Shown one piece after another: positions 15,980 to 22,592 of a stretch of 22,592 nucleotides of DNA (position 1 is its first letter; each line of letters starts with the position of its first letter). The notes beneath the pieces were generated by a model, which did not search any database, was not told the origin of the DNA, and was given only the letters and a program-made list of their open reading frames with translations. The position numbers and the translations under genes were made by a program. The stretch is from Pseudomonadota bacterium (lineage in GTDB: Bacteria > Pseudomonadota > Alphaproteobacteria > Rhodobacterales > Rhodobacteraceae): positions 1 to 22,592 of the forward strand of contig JAQCLA010000008.1 in assembly GCA_027592105.1 (NCBI GenBank), in the 5' to 3' direction.

Positions 15980-17707
15980 ATGGCCGAGATGTCGCGAAAT
16001 ACCAAGGTTGGTCCCAATGCGTTGACGGTGTTTCGTCGCAGGAACGCTTGGCTTTTGTGGTCTGTCGCCTTGTTCAGCATGGCGGTGAACGCGCTGATGC
16101 TGACCGGCCCGCTTTACATGTTGCAGGTTTATGATCGCGTACTTGGATCGCGCTCTGCCGAAACGCTGCTCGCGCTCAGTGTCTTGATCTTGTTTCTCTT
16201 CGCTATGATGGCAGTGCTCGATTTTGCCCGCGGACGTGTCGCCGCGCGCTATGGGGCGCGATTGCAAGGTGCACTTGATACGCGCATCTTCGATGCCGCT
16301 CTCAGCCGTGCCCGGCGCACAGGTGATGGGCAAACCGCGTTGCAGGATTTGGCGGCCGTGCAGCGGTTGACCGCATCGCCCGTGTTCATGGCGCTTTTCG
16401 ACCTGCCTTGGACCCCGCTGTTCATCGCTGCGATTTTTCTGTTTCACCCGTGGCTCGGCTGGCTTGCCTTGGCGGGGATGGGTGTTCTGATCGTGCTGGC
16501 CCTGTTCAATCGCGCGCGCAGCCATGGGCCGATCGCCGATGCAGCGATGGCAGCCCAAGGGGCCGACCGCATCGCCGCCGAAATGCAGGGCGAGGCCGAG
16601 TTGATCCGCGCGCTTGGCATGCAGGGCAATGCTTTCGCCCGCTGGCATCGTCAACGCCGCATCGCCTTGGCCGAAGGGATGCGCGCCAGCGATCTGGTCG
16701 GCGGCTTTTCAGCCACCACGCGCAGCCTGCGCTTGTTCTTGCAATCGGCAATCCTTGGGCTTGGGGCCTATCTGGTCTTGCAGGCCGAGATGACGGCCGG
16801 CGCGATGATTGCAGGTTCGATCTTGCTTGGTCGCGCCTTGGCACCCATCGATATGGTGATCGGTCAATGGAACGCCATCGCGGAAGCGGGCCAGTCATGG
16901 CGCCGCCTGACCGCGCTTTTGGGCGAGGAGGTGGCCGCCCCGCCCCGTATGCCCCTTCCCCAGCCCAAGGCGCGGGTCGAGGTTAGCCAGCTTTCCGTTA
17001 TCCCCCCCGGTGCGCAGTCTCCCACGTTGCGCGGCGTCAGCTTTGCCATCGCCCCCGGTGAGGCGGTGGGTGTCATCGGTGCCTCGGGTGCCGGAAAATC
17101 GACGCTGGCGCGTGCCATTACAGCTGTTTGGTCGCCGGCAGTCGGGCAAATTCGCCTCGATGGGGCGAAGCTCGACCAATATGACGTTGATGCGCTTGGC
17201 CAATACATCGGTTACATGCCGCAGGCGGTGACACTGTTTGCCGGCACCATCGCCGAGAATATCGCCCGCCTTTCAGCCGTGCCTGATACAGACAAAGTCG
17301 TTGCCGCCGCACGCATGGCGGGCGCGCATGAGATGATCTTGGCGCTGCCCGATGGATACGAGACGCGGGTATCCGGGCTTGGTGCGCGGCTCTCGGGTGG
17401 CCAGATCCAGCGGATCGGCCTTGCGCGGGCGCTTTATGGTGCCCCGGTGCTTGTGGTTCTGGATGAGCCTAATGCCGCCCTCGACAATGATGGCTCACGC
17501 GCGCTCAACCATGCCGTGCAGGCGATCAAGGCCGATGGCCGGGCGGTCTTGATCATGGCCCATCGCCCCTCGGCGATCCGGGAATGCGATAAGCTTTTGG
17601 TGCTATCGGGCGGTGCGCCGGTCATGTTCGGCCCCACGCAAGAGGTGTTGCAGAAAACCCTGGCCAACTATGCTGATATCAAGGTCGCCGCCGGGGGCGT
17701 GACATGA
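15980..17707 (+). CDS. Type I secretion ABC transporter (PrtD-like permease/ATPase)
   Basis: This is the energy-supplying inner-membrane part of a type I secretion system, in which substrates pass directly outside with HlyD and TolC-type partners. The 575-residue product has no N-terminal C39 peptidase domain, matching the PrtD/AprD branch. It has an ABC-exporter membrane domain with an N-terminal helix pair (about 22-82), LFDLPWTPLFIAAIFLFHP in the middle, and an ATPase with Walker A GASGAGKS (367-374), signature LSGGQ (471-475), Walker B VLVVLDE (490-496) and the H-loop histidine (528). ATG 15980 is chosen; GTG 15971, with GGGGGA upstream, is an alternative. The HlyD-family gene starts inside its stop (ATGA). 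No secreted RTX substrate or TolC gene is in the window. Confidence 0.93.
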   Translation: MAEMSRNTKVGPNALTVFRRRNAWLLWSVALFSMAVNALMLTGPLYMLQVYDRVLGSRSAETLLALSVLILFLFAMMAVLDFARGRVAARYGARLQGALDTRIFDAALSRARRTGDGQTALQDLAAVQRLTASPVFMALFDLPWTPLFIAAIFLFHPWLGWLALAGMGVLIVLALFNRARSHGPIADAAMAAQGADRIAAEMQGEAELIRALGMQGNAFARWHRQRRIALAEGMRASDLVGGFSATTRSLRLFLQSAILGLGAYLVLQAEMTAGAMIAGSILLGRALAPIDMVIGQWNAIAEAGQSWRRLTALLGEEVAAPPRMPLPQPKARVEVSQLSVIPPGAQSPTLRGVSFAIAPGEAVGVIGASGAGKSTLARAITAVWSPAVGQIRLDGAKLDQYDVDALGQYIGYMPQAVTLFAGTIAENIARLSAVPDTDKVVAAARMAGAHEMILALPDGYETRVSGLGARLSGGQIQRIGLARALYGAPVLVVLDEPNAALDNDGSRALNHAVQAIKADGRAVLIMAHRPSAIRECDKLLVLSGGAPVMFGPTQEVLQKTLANYADIKVAAGGVT

Positions 17708-19017
17708 GCGCGCCGCTTTCCCCGGAACAATCATGGTCGGTGCGTGGCCCGCTGATGATCGGCGCTTTGGGCATGGCTTTGCTGTTTGGCGGTTTCGGCG
17801 GTTGGGCGGTGACCAGCGAATTATCAGGCGCAGTCGTCGCCTCTGGCCGGATCGAGGTGGCGCGTAACCGCCAAGCCATCCAACATCCCGAAGGTGGGGT
17901 GGTCGCCGCGATCCACGTCGAAGAGGGTGCGCGTGTTGCCGCCGGTGATGTGATCTTGCGGCTGGAACCCGGCCAACTGGCCCGTGACCGGGCCGTCGCC
18001 GCCGCGCGGCTGTTCGAACTGCGGGTTCGCCGCGCCCGGCTGGAGGCTGAGCGCGATGGCACTGACAGCGTGAGCTTTCCCGCCGCGCTGGTGCAAGCGG
18101 CCGCCGAGGACATCGAATTCGCCGATTTGCTGCGCGGGCAGGATACGCTTTTCTCCGCCCGCCGCGACACGCTGACCCGCGAGATCGCCCAGCTGCGCGG
18201 CCGGATCGACCAGGTCGCCGCCCAGATCGCGGCACTTGCTGCACAGGAGGCGGCACTGGCCGAACAATTGGCCCTCGTCACGGCCGATCTTGCACGCCAA
18301 GAGGGGTTGTTGGCGCGCGGCTTGATCCAATCCGACCCTGTCGTGCGCCTGCAACGTGATGGCGCGCAGTTGCGCGGATCGCTGGGCGAGGTGGAGGCCC
18401 GAAAGGCCGAGGCGGGCGAACGCGTGATCGAGACCGAGCTTGCGATTTTGCAGCTGGGCACAACGCGACGCGAAGCCGCCATCGCCGAGCTGCGCGAGAT
18501 CCGCGTCGCCGAAGAGGAACTGCGCCAGCGCTTGGCCGATTTCGACCGGCGGATGGATGCGCTTGATCTGCGCGCGCCCGTCACGGGCCGGATCATGGGG
18601 CTACAGGTTTTCGGCCCGCAATCGGTGCTGGGCGCGGGCGACCCCATCGCCTTTCTCGTGCCCGAGGATCGCCCCTTGATCATCACCGCCTAGGTGCCGG
18701 CGATCCATGTCGATCAGGTCTTTGTCGGACAGGCCGCCACGCTGTTGTTCCCCGCGCTCGATTTGCGCAACATCCCCGATCTGACCGGGCAGGTGACCCA
18801 GCTTTCGGCCGATGCTTTCGTCGATGAGCGCACGGGGGCCGCCCATTACCGCGCCGAGATCATGCTCGATGACGGTGAGATGGCGCGCCTTGCGCCGCGG
18901 ATGCTTTTGCCCGGCATGCCGGTCGAGGCCTATATCCGCACCACCGCGCGCAGCCCGCTGACCTATCTGCTGGAACCCATCCGCATCTATTTTACCCGTG
19001 CCTTGCGCGAAAGCTGA
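17704..19017 (+). pseudogene. HlyD/PrtE-family type I secretion adaptor, interrupted by in-frame TAG
   Basis: The frame encodes a type I secretion membrane fusion protein that should bridge the ABC exporter and a TolC-type channel. From ATG 17704 (overlapping the ABC stop) it has a membrane anchor (about 11-31), the first half-lipoyl segment around NRQAIQHPEGGVVAAIHVEE, a long Ala/Leu/Arg/Glu-rich coiled coil (about 90-280) and RAPVTGRIMGL. A TAG at 18691-18693 stops it after 329 residues. The same frame then continues through AIHVDQVFVGQAATLLFPA, the normal HlyD C-terminal domain, to TGA at 19015-19017. Codon use is unchanged on both sides. Without the TAG the product would be 437 residues, the usual family length. 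A single C-to-T change from CAG would explain it. A true nonsense mutation, a sequencing error or rare readthrough are the options. Confidence 0.85.
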
Positions 19018-19041
19018 GGGGGCGGGCGCATCGCCCCTTTT
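19018..19041 (+). terminator. Rho-independent terminator of the secretion operon
   Basis: GGGGCG (19019-19024) pairs with CGCCCC (19032-19037) around loop GGCGCAT, followed by TTTT, directly after the stop of the HlyD frame at 19017. Its location supports the view that the original gene ran to 19017. Confidence 0.65.
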
Positions 19042-19097
19042 CCTTTGGGGCGGGGGCGGCTAGCTTCCGGCCAAACATCCGGGTGGGAGATACCGAT

Positions 19098-19580
19098 ATG
19101 GCTGGAATAATCGAAGCGCGCCTTGCGGAAATGGGCATCGAATTGGCCGGGCCGCCGCCCGCGCCTGCGGCCAATTACGTGCCTTATGTCGTTGCGGGCG
19201 ACATGGTCTTTGTTTCGGGTCAGATCCCGATGACGGCGGCTGGGCTCGAGACGCTGATCAAGGGCCGCGTCGGTGTCGATCTCGACATCGCGGCTGGTGC
19301 GGCTGCGGCGCGGCTTTGCGCCATCAACCTTCTAGCGCAGGTCAAATCCGCCTGTGGCGGCGATCTCGATCGGCTGGTGCGGGTCGTCAAGCTGACGGGT
19401 TTCGTCAATGCGCCGCCCGAGTTTGGCGATCAGCCCAAGGTGGTCAATGGCGCCTCCGACCTTTTGGTCGAAGTGCTGGGTGACAAGGGGCGGCACAGCC
19501 GCTCGGCCGTCAGCGCGGGTGGCCTTCCCTTCGGCTGTGCGGTCGAGGTCGAGGGGATCTTCCAGATCCTGCCCGCCTAA
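19098..19580 (+). CDS. Rid-family (YjgF/YER057c/UK114) protein
   Basis: Rid proteins are small trimers; the RidA branch deaminates reactive enamine/imine intermediates released by PLP enzymes, but several other branches have unknown roles. The 160-residue product is longer than classical RidA (about 130) and fits the branch with the pattern NYVPYVVAGDMVFVSGQIPM, AAARLCAINLLAQVKSA, VVKLTGFVNAPPEFGDQPKV and GRHSRSAVSAGGLPFGCAVE. The arginine in GRHSRSAV lies where RidA has its substrate-binding arginine. ATG 19098 is preceded by GGGAGA; an ATG five codons upstream has no such site. The phosphodiesterase gene starts nine bases after its stop, so they are probably one transcript. Confidence 0.92.
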   Translation: MAGIIEARLAEMGIELAGPPPAPAANYVPYVVAGDMVFVSGQIPMTAAGLETLIKGRVGVDLDIAAGAAAARLCAINLLAQVKSACGGDLDRLVRVVKLTGFVNAPPEFGDQPKVVNGASDLLVEVLGDKGRHSRSAVSAGGLPFGCAVEVEGIFQILPA

Positions 19581-19589
19581 GGCGCACGC

Positions 19590-20351
19590 ATGCCCGCCCT
19601 GCCGCCCAGCTTTTTGGCCCGGCCCATCGCCCATCGTGGGTTACATGACCGCGCGGTGGGTGTGATCGAAAATAGCCCCGCGGCTTTCGCCGCTGCCATC
19701 GCCGCGGGCTATGGGATCGAGCTGGATCTGCAACTCAGCCGCGATGGCGTGGCGATGGTGTTTCATGATGACAGCCTTGATCGGCTGACGGGTGAAACCG
19801 GCCCGGTGCGCGCGCGCGATGCGGCAGCACTTGGTCAGATCGCGCTGACCGGTGCGCGCGCTGGCGACCGCATCCCGACGCTTGGTGCCGTGCTGGAACA
19901 GGTGGCGGGCAAAGTTCCGCTGCTGATCGAGCTGAAGGATCAATCAGGCGGGCTTGGCGTAGCGGGTCGCGATCTGGAACAGGCTGTAGCCGCGATACTG
20001 GCGGGTTATCCCGGCGATGTGGCGTTGATGTCGTTCAACCCGGCGATGATGGCGGCGATGGCCGATCTTGCCCCCGATCTGCCGCGCGGGCTGACCAGCT
20101 GCGGGTTCGATCCGGCGGAATGGACAACGCTTGCGCCCGAAACCTGTGCGATGCTGGCCGAGATCGGCAGCTTCGATGCCGTGGGCGCCAGTTTCATCAG
20201 CCATGATTGGCGCGATCTGGCCCGCCCAAGGGTGGCCGCGCTCAAGGCGGCGGCTGTGCCGATCCTGTGTTGGACGGTCAAATCGCCCGAGGTGGAACAG
20301 GTTGCGCGGCAGATGGCCGATCAGATCACCTTCGAGGGTTATCTGGCCTGA
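19590..20351 (+). CDS. Glycerophosphodiester phosphodiesterase (GDPD family)
   Basis: The enzyme hydrolyses glycerophosphodiesters from phospholipid turnover to glycerol-3-phosphate and an alcohol. The 253-residue product keeps the catalytic and metal-site pattern: AHRG with His15 and Arg16, ENSPAAF with Glu27, ELDLQLSRDG with Glu44 and Asp46, FHDDSLDRLTG with His59, and LIELKDQ in the middle, ending in PILCWTVKSPE and QITFEGYL. No signal peptide is visible, so it is likely cytosolic (UgpQ-like). It follows the Rid gene by nine bases with AAGGCG as a possible ribosome site. Confidence 0.94.
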   Translation: MPALPPSFLARPIAHRGLHDRAVGVIENSPAAFAAAIAAGYGIELDLQLSRDGVAMVFHDDSLDRLTGETGPVRARDAAALGQIALTGARAGDRIPTLGAVLEQVAGKVPLLIELKDQSGGLGVAGRDLEQAVAAILAGYPGDVALMSFNPAMMAAMADLAPDLPRGLTSCGFDPAEWTTLAPETCAMLAEIGSFDAVGASFISHDWRDLARPRVAALKAAAVPILCWTVKSPEVEQVARQMADQITFEGYLA

Positions 20352-20418
20352 ACGCCGCATTGACGCTGCTTGCTCGCGCCCCATGTGACGCGCAGACCCC
20401 TTACCGCCGGAGCCGGCC

Positions 20419-21609
20419 TTGGACGCAAGCCACCCCATCGAGATCGAGGTTCTGGGCGCGATCACCGAGATCGACGCCGCGACTTGGGATGCCTGCGCCT
20501 GTCCCGAGATGGCGGATGGTGGCCGCCCCTATGATCCCTTCACCACGCACAGGTTTCTTGCGGCTTTGGAGGCCTCGCGCTCGGTCGGCACCGGCACGGG
20601 CTGGGCGCCGCGCCATCTGATCGCGCGCAGCGCGGGCGAGGTGATCGCTGTCGCGCCGCTTTATGCCAAGGGCCATAGCCAAGGCGAATATATCTTCGAT
20701 CACAACTGGGCCCATGCTTATGAGCGCGCGGGCGGGCGCTATTACCCCAAGCTGCAAATGGCCGTACCCTTTACCCCTGCCACGGGTCGGCGCTTTCTGA
20801 CCCGGCCGGGTTGGCGTGACACGGGCGTCGCCGCACTGGTGCAGGGGGCCGTGCGCCTGACCGAGGAAAACGGGCTGAGTTCGCTGCACATCACCTTTTG
20901 CACCGAGGATGAGGCCGCATTGGGCGCGCAAATGGGCCTGATGGCACGGGTCAGCCAACAGTTTCATTGGGAAAACGACCACTACGCCGATTTCAACGGG
21001 TTCTTGGCCGCGCTCAGTTCGCGCAAGCGCAAGACGATCCGCAAGGAACGCGCCGAGGCGCAGGGGTTCGGCGGCCAGATCCTGGCGCTGACGGGCGATG
21101 CGATCTTGCCCGCACATTGGGATGCGTTTTGGAACTTTTACCAAGACACGGGCGCGCGCAAATGGGGCCAGCCTTACTTGACACGCGCCTTTTTCGATCG
21201 CGCCCATGCGACGCTGCGCGACGACATGCTGTTGGTGCTGGCGCTGCGCGATGGGCGGCCCGTGGCGGGTGCGCTCAATTTCATCGGGCGCGATGTGCTT
21301 TATGGCCGCTATTGGGGCTGTAGCGAACATCACCCCTGTTTGCATTTCGAACTGTGCTATTATCAGGCCATCGATTTCGCCATCGCCCATGGCTTGGCCC
21401 GTGTCGAAGCGGGGGCGCAAGGCGAACACAAGCTGGCGCGTGGCTATTTGCCGGTTGAAACCCATTCGCTGCATTGGGTGCGCGATGCGGGCTTTGCCGA
21501 TGCGATTGCGCAGTATCTTGCGGCCGAGCGTGCGGCAGTGAGCGAAGAAATCGACGTGCTGACAGGCTATGGCCCGTTCAAGCGCGCCCAAGTAGAGGAA
21601 CAAGATTAA
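20419..21609 (+). CDS. FemAB-like/GNAT-fold acyltransferase (DUF482 family), TTG start
   Basis: The 396-residue product belongs to the peptidoglycan-biosynthesis-like family with two GNAT-like halves (PF04339, formerly DUF482). Family marks include SYPFTTHRFLAALE-like PYDPFTTHRFLAALEAS, DHNWAHAYERAGGRYYPKLQ, the basic SSRKRKTIRKERAEA, RYWGCSEHHPCLHFELCYY and the characteristic QGEHKLARGYLPVETHSLHW. The exact substrate is not known for most members, and a cell-wall role is only suggested by the FemAB relationship. The start is TTG 20419 with GGAG at 20409-20412; the next in-frame Met, about 30 residues on, would remove conserved sequence. Its TAA overlaps the ATG of the next gene by one base, so they are coupled. 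Confidence 0.9.
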   Translation: MDASHPIEIEVLGAITEIDAATWDACACPEMADGGRPYDPFTTHRFLAALEASRSVGTGTGWAPRHLIARSAGEVIAVAPLYAKGHSQGEYIFDHNWAHAYERAGGRYYPKLQMAVPFTPATGRRFLTRPGWRDTGVAALVQGAVRLTEENGLSSLHITFCTEDEAALGAQMGLMARVSQQFHWENDHYADFNGFLAALSSRKRKTIRKERAEAQGFGGQILALTGDAILPAHWDAFWNFYQDTGARKWGQPYLTRAFFDRAHATLRDDMLLVLALRDGRPVAGALNFIGRDVLYGRYWGCSEHHPCLHFELCYYQAIDFAIAHGLARVEAGAQGEHKLARGYLPVETHSLHWVRDAGFADAIAQYLAAERAAVSEEIDVLTGYGPFKRAQVEEQD

Positions 21610-21908
21610 TGCCAGCAACAAAGCTAGACGGTGCCGCGCGTGATGCAGCCCTTGCCGCCCTGACTGAAGCCGGATGGGCGCTGGTCGATGGCCGCGAGGC
21701 AGTGCGCAAGCGCTTTGTCTTTGCCGATTTCACGGCTGCTTTTTCATGGATGACACGGGTGGCACTGGTGGCTGAAAAGATGAACCACCACCCGGAATGG
21801 TTCAATGTTTACAAAACCGTCGATGTGACGCTGGCCACCCATGATGTCGGTGGCCTCAGCGATCTGGATGTGAAACTGGCCGAAAAGATGGAGCTTTTCG
21901 CCAAATAA
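21609..21908 (+). CDS. phhB: Pterin-4a-carbinolamine dehydratase
   Basis: The enzyme dehydrates 4a-hydroxytetrahydropterin made by aromatic amino-acid hydroxylases, recycling the pterin cofactor; members also occur in genomes without such hydroxylases. The 99-residue product is full length and has the active-site motif EKMNHHPEWFNVY (about 56-68) and the later THDVGGLSDLDVKLAEKME with the third conserved histidine. The ATG overlaps the upstream stop (TAATG), with GAGGAAC as ribosome site, so translation is probably coupled to the FemAB-like gene. No phenylalanine hydroxylase is in the window. Confidence 0.95.
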   Translation: MPATKLDGAARDAALAALTEAGWALVDGREAVRKRFVFADFTAAFSWMTRVALVAEKMNHHPEWFNVYKTVDVTLATHDVGGLSDLDVKLAEKMELFAK

Positions 21909-21910
21909 TG

Positions 21911-21938
21911 GGGGCGGAAAACTCAGGTTTTCCGCCCC
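21911..21938 (+). terminator. Hairpin terminator after phhB
   Basis: GGGGCGGAAAAC (21911-21922) pairs perfectly over 12 bases with GTTTTCCGCCCC (21927-21938) around loop TCAG, two bases after the phhB stop. No T-run follows directly, so efficiency as an intrinsic terminator is uncertain. The GGAAAAC/GTTTTCC core also occurs in the dnaN-recF gap. Confidence 0.6.
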
Positions 21939-21961
21939 GAAAATCAAACGTTTTCGTATGG

Positions 21962-21977
21962 CAAAACTGCAGTTTTG
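21962..21977. terminator. 16-base palindrome between convergent phhB and peroxiredoxin genes
   Basis: CAAAACTGCAGTTTTG is a perfect palindrome four bases from the peroxiredoxin stop and 53 bases from the phhB stop. Read leftward it is followed by CATACGAAAACG with no T-run. With the hairpin at 21911-21938 it fits a termination zone for convergent transcription, though a protein-binding palindrome is also possible. Confidence 0.45.
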
Positions 21978-21981
21978 TCTT

Positions 21982-22470
21982 TCAGATCTGACCGAGCAGC
22001 GTTTCACCGGCTGACAATTCGCACACGCCCGGGCCTTCTTCGATATTGAGCGCCTTGATCACGCCATCCTCGGCGTAAAGCGCATAGCGGCGTGAGCGGT
22101 CGTAGAAACCGGCGGGCTCCGCCGTCCAATTCATGCCGATGGCCTTGGTGAATTCCGCGCCTGCATCGCCCAAGAACGTCAGCCCAGCCTCGGCCGCGCC
22201 CGTGTCCTTGGCCCAAGCGGCCATGACGAAAGGATCGTTGACCGAGACACAGATGATCTCATCCACGCCCTTGGCATCGAAATCGCCCTTGGTTCGGATG
22301 AAGCTCGGCACATGGGCGGCGGTGCAGGTGCGGGTATAGGCACCCGGAAGCCCAAAGATCACGACCTTGCGGCCACGGGTCTTGTCGGCCATCTTGACCG
22401 CTTCGGGGCCATTGGCACCAAAGATCAAAAGCGTGGCATCGGGCAGTGTATCGCCTATGGAAATGGTCAT
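21982..22470 (-). CDS. Peroxiredoxin, Prx5/type II subfamily
   Basis: The enzyme reduces hydrogen peroxide and alkyl hydroperoxides using thiol donors. The 162-residue product is a full-length Prx5/PrxII with no fused glutaredoxin. The peroxidatic motif PGAYTRTC has Cys49 with Pro42 and Thr46 in the canonical places. Cys74 in IICVSVNDPFVM sits 25 residues later, the place of the resolving cysteine of plant type II peroxiredoxins, and a third Cys150 lies near the C-terminus. The family segments GDAGAEFTKAIGM and DRSRRYALYAEDG are present. ATG 22468-22470 has AGGGA upstream; the frame extends further but lacks family sequence. It is divergent from the FAD oxidoreductase. Confidence 0.94.
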   Translation of the reverse strand: MTISIGDTLPDATLLIFGANGPEAVKMADKTRGRKVVIFGLPGAYTRTCTAAHVPSFIRTKGDFDAKGVDEIICVSVNDPFVMAAWAKDTGAAEAGLTFLGDAGAEFTKAIGMNWTAEPAGFYDRSRRYALYAEDGVIKALNIEEGPGVCELSAGETLLGQI

Positions 22471-22487
22471 GGGTGCGGTCCCTTGGC

Positions 22488-22515
22488 TTGTGGTTGCGTT
22501 GCCTCGCCATATAGT
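22488..22515 (+). promoter_or_regulatory. Candidate promoter of the divergent oxidoreductase gene
   Basis: TTGTGG (22488-22493, three of six) and TATAGT (22510-22515, five of six) are 16 bases apart, about 40 bases before the ATG at 22555. Weak -35, good -10. Confidence 0.35.
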
Positions 22516-22536
22516 CTGCGCGGGTCCGCCGGCCAA
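22508..22536 (-). promoter_or_regulatory. Candidate promoter of the peroxiredoxin gene
   Basis: On the minus strand TTGGCC (22536-22531) and TATATG (22513-22508) are 17 bases apart, each matching the sigma70 consensus at four of six positions. The -10 overlaps that of the divergent candidate promoter. Only a moderate match. Confidence 0.4.
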
Positions 22537-22554
22537 TGTGAAAGGTTACGCTTG

Positions 22555-22592
22555 ATGGAAAAGATCGTGGTGGTGGGCGCGGGTCAGGCCGG
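22555..22592 (+). CDS. Start of a FAD/NAD(P)-dependent oxidoreductase (partial)
   Basis: Only 12 complete codons and two bases are present: MEKIVVVGAGQA, then a GG that must encode Gly. This is the beta-alpha-beta dinucleotide-binding GxGxxG motif. The exact start resembles ferredoxin/rubredoxin reductase-type flavoproteins in Rhodobacteraceae. AAAGG at 22541-22545 is a good ribosome site for ATG 22555. Other Rossmann flavoproteins cannot be excluded from so little sequence. Confidence 0.7.
   Translation, partial: MEKIVVVGAGQA

Noticed and set aside
18691..18693. TAG as a reassigned or specially decoded codon in the HlyD gene
   Set aside because: TAG is used as the normal stop of mutM (4128-4130) and gyrB (14372-14374), and no recoding signal is evident, so a simple nonsense change or base error is more likely.
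20401..21621. Long leftward open frame antisense to the FemAB-like gene
   Set aside because: Same shadow effect; the rightward protein has clear family motifs.

Overview
The window looks like a chromosomal piece of an alphaproteobacterium, most likely a member of Rhodobacteraceae. The evidence is the high GC content with strongly GC-rich third codon positions, the gene order fpg, enoyl-CoA hydratase, rpsT, dnaA, dnaN, recF, gyrB, the quinone genes ubiE and ubiB beside fpg, and the MlaA/MlaC and FlgD proteins. No species is claimed. I see no tRNA, rRNA, CRISPR array, insertion sequence or prophage.

Positions 1-884 hold the start of an unrecognised leftward gene and flgD (flagellar hook cap). 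Positions 888-3177 are the leftward ubiE-ubiB pair (ubiquinone synthesis). From 3264 rightward come fpg (DNA glycosylase, TTG start) and a crotonase. A leftward serine hydroxymethyltransferase-like gene (4991-6310) lies between the crotonase and rpsT and lacks residues the classical enzyme needs. rpsT ends in a strong terminator. It is followed by about 590 bases of control DNA with five GANTC sites in 114 bases, inverted repeats and two tandem hairpins just before dnaA.

Positions 7419-14374 are the replication block: dnaA, dnaN, recF, a LysE-type exporter overlapping recF by four bases, then gyrB with its own good sigma70-type promoter. The dnaN-recF gap carries alternating inverted copies of one 9-base word, one copy of which contains the recF ribosome binding site, so it could fold as a translation switch.

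Positions 14408-15801 are a leftward mlaA-mlaC pair (outer-membrane lipid asymmetry). Rightward from 15980 is a two-gene type I secretion module: an ABC exporter and its HlyD-type adaptor. The adaptor frame is cut by an in-frame TAG at 18691-18693 and then continues in the same frame to a normal C-terminus and terminator. Next come a Rid-family protein and a glycerophosphodiester phosphodiesterase, then a FemAB-like acyltransferase overlapping a pterin carbinolamine dehydratase. A convergent peroxiredoxin and the first codons of a divergent FAD oxidoreductase close the window.

The window is mostly core housekeeping DNA. The points most worth following are the interrupted HlyD gene, the divergent SHMT-like enzyme, the possible recF leader switch and the control region before dnaA. 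I do not see an obvious new multi-gene system.
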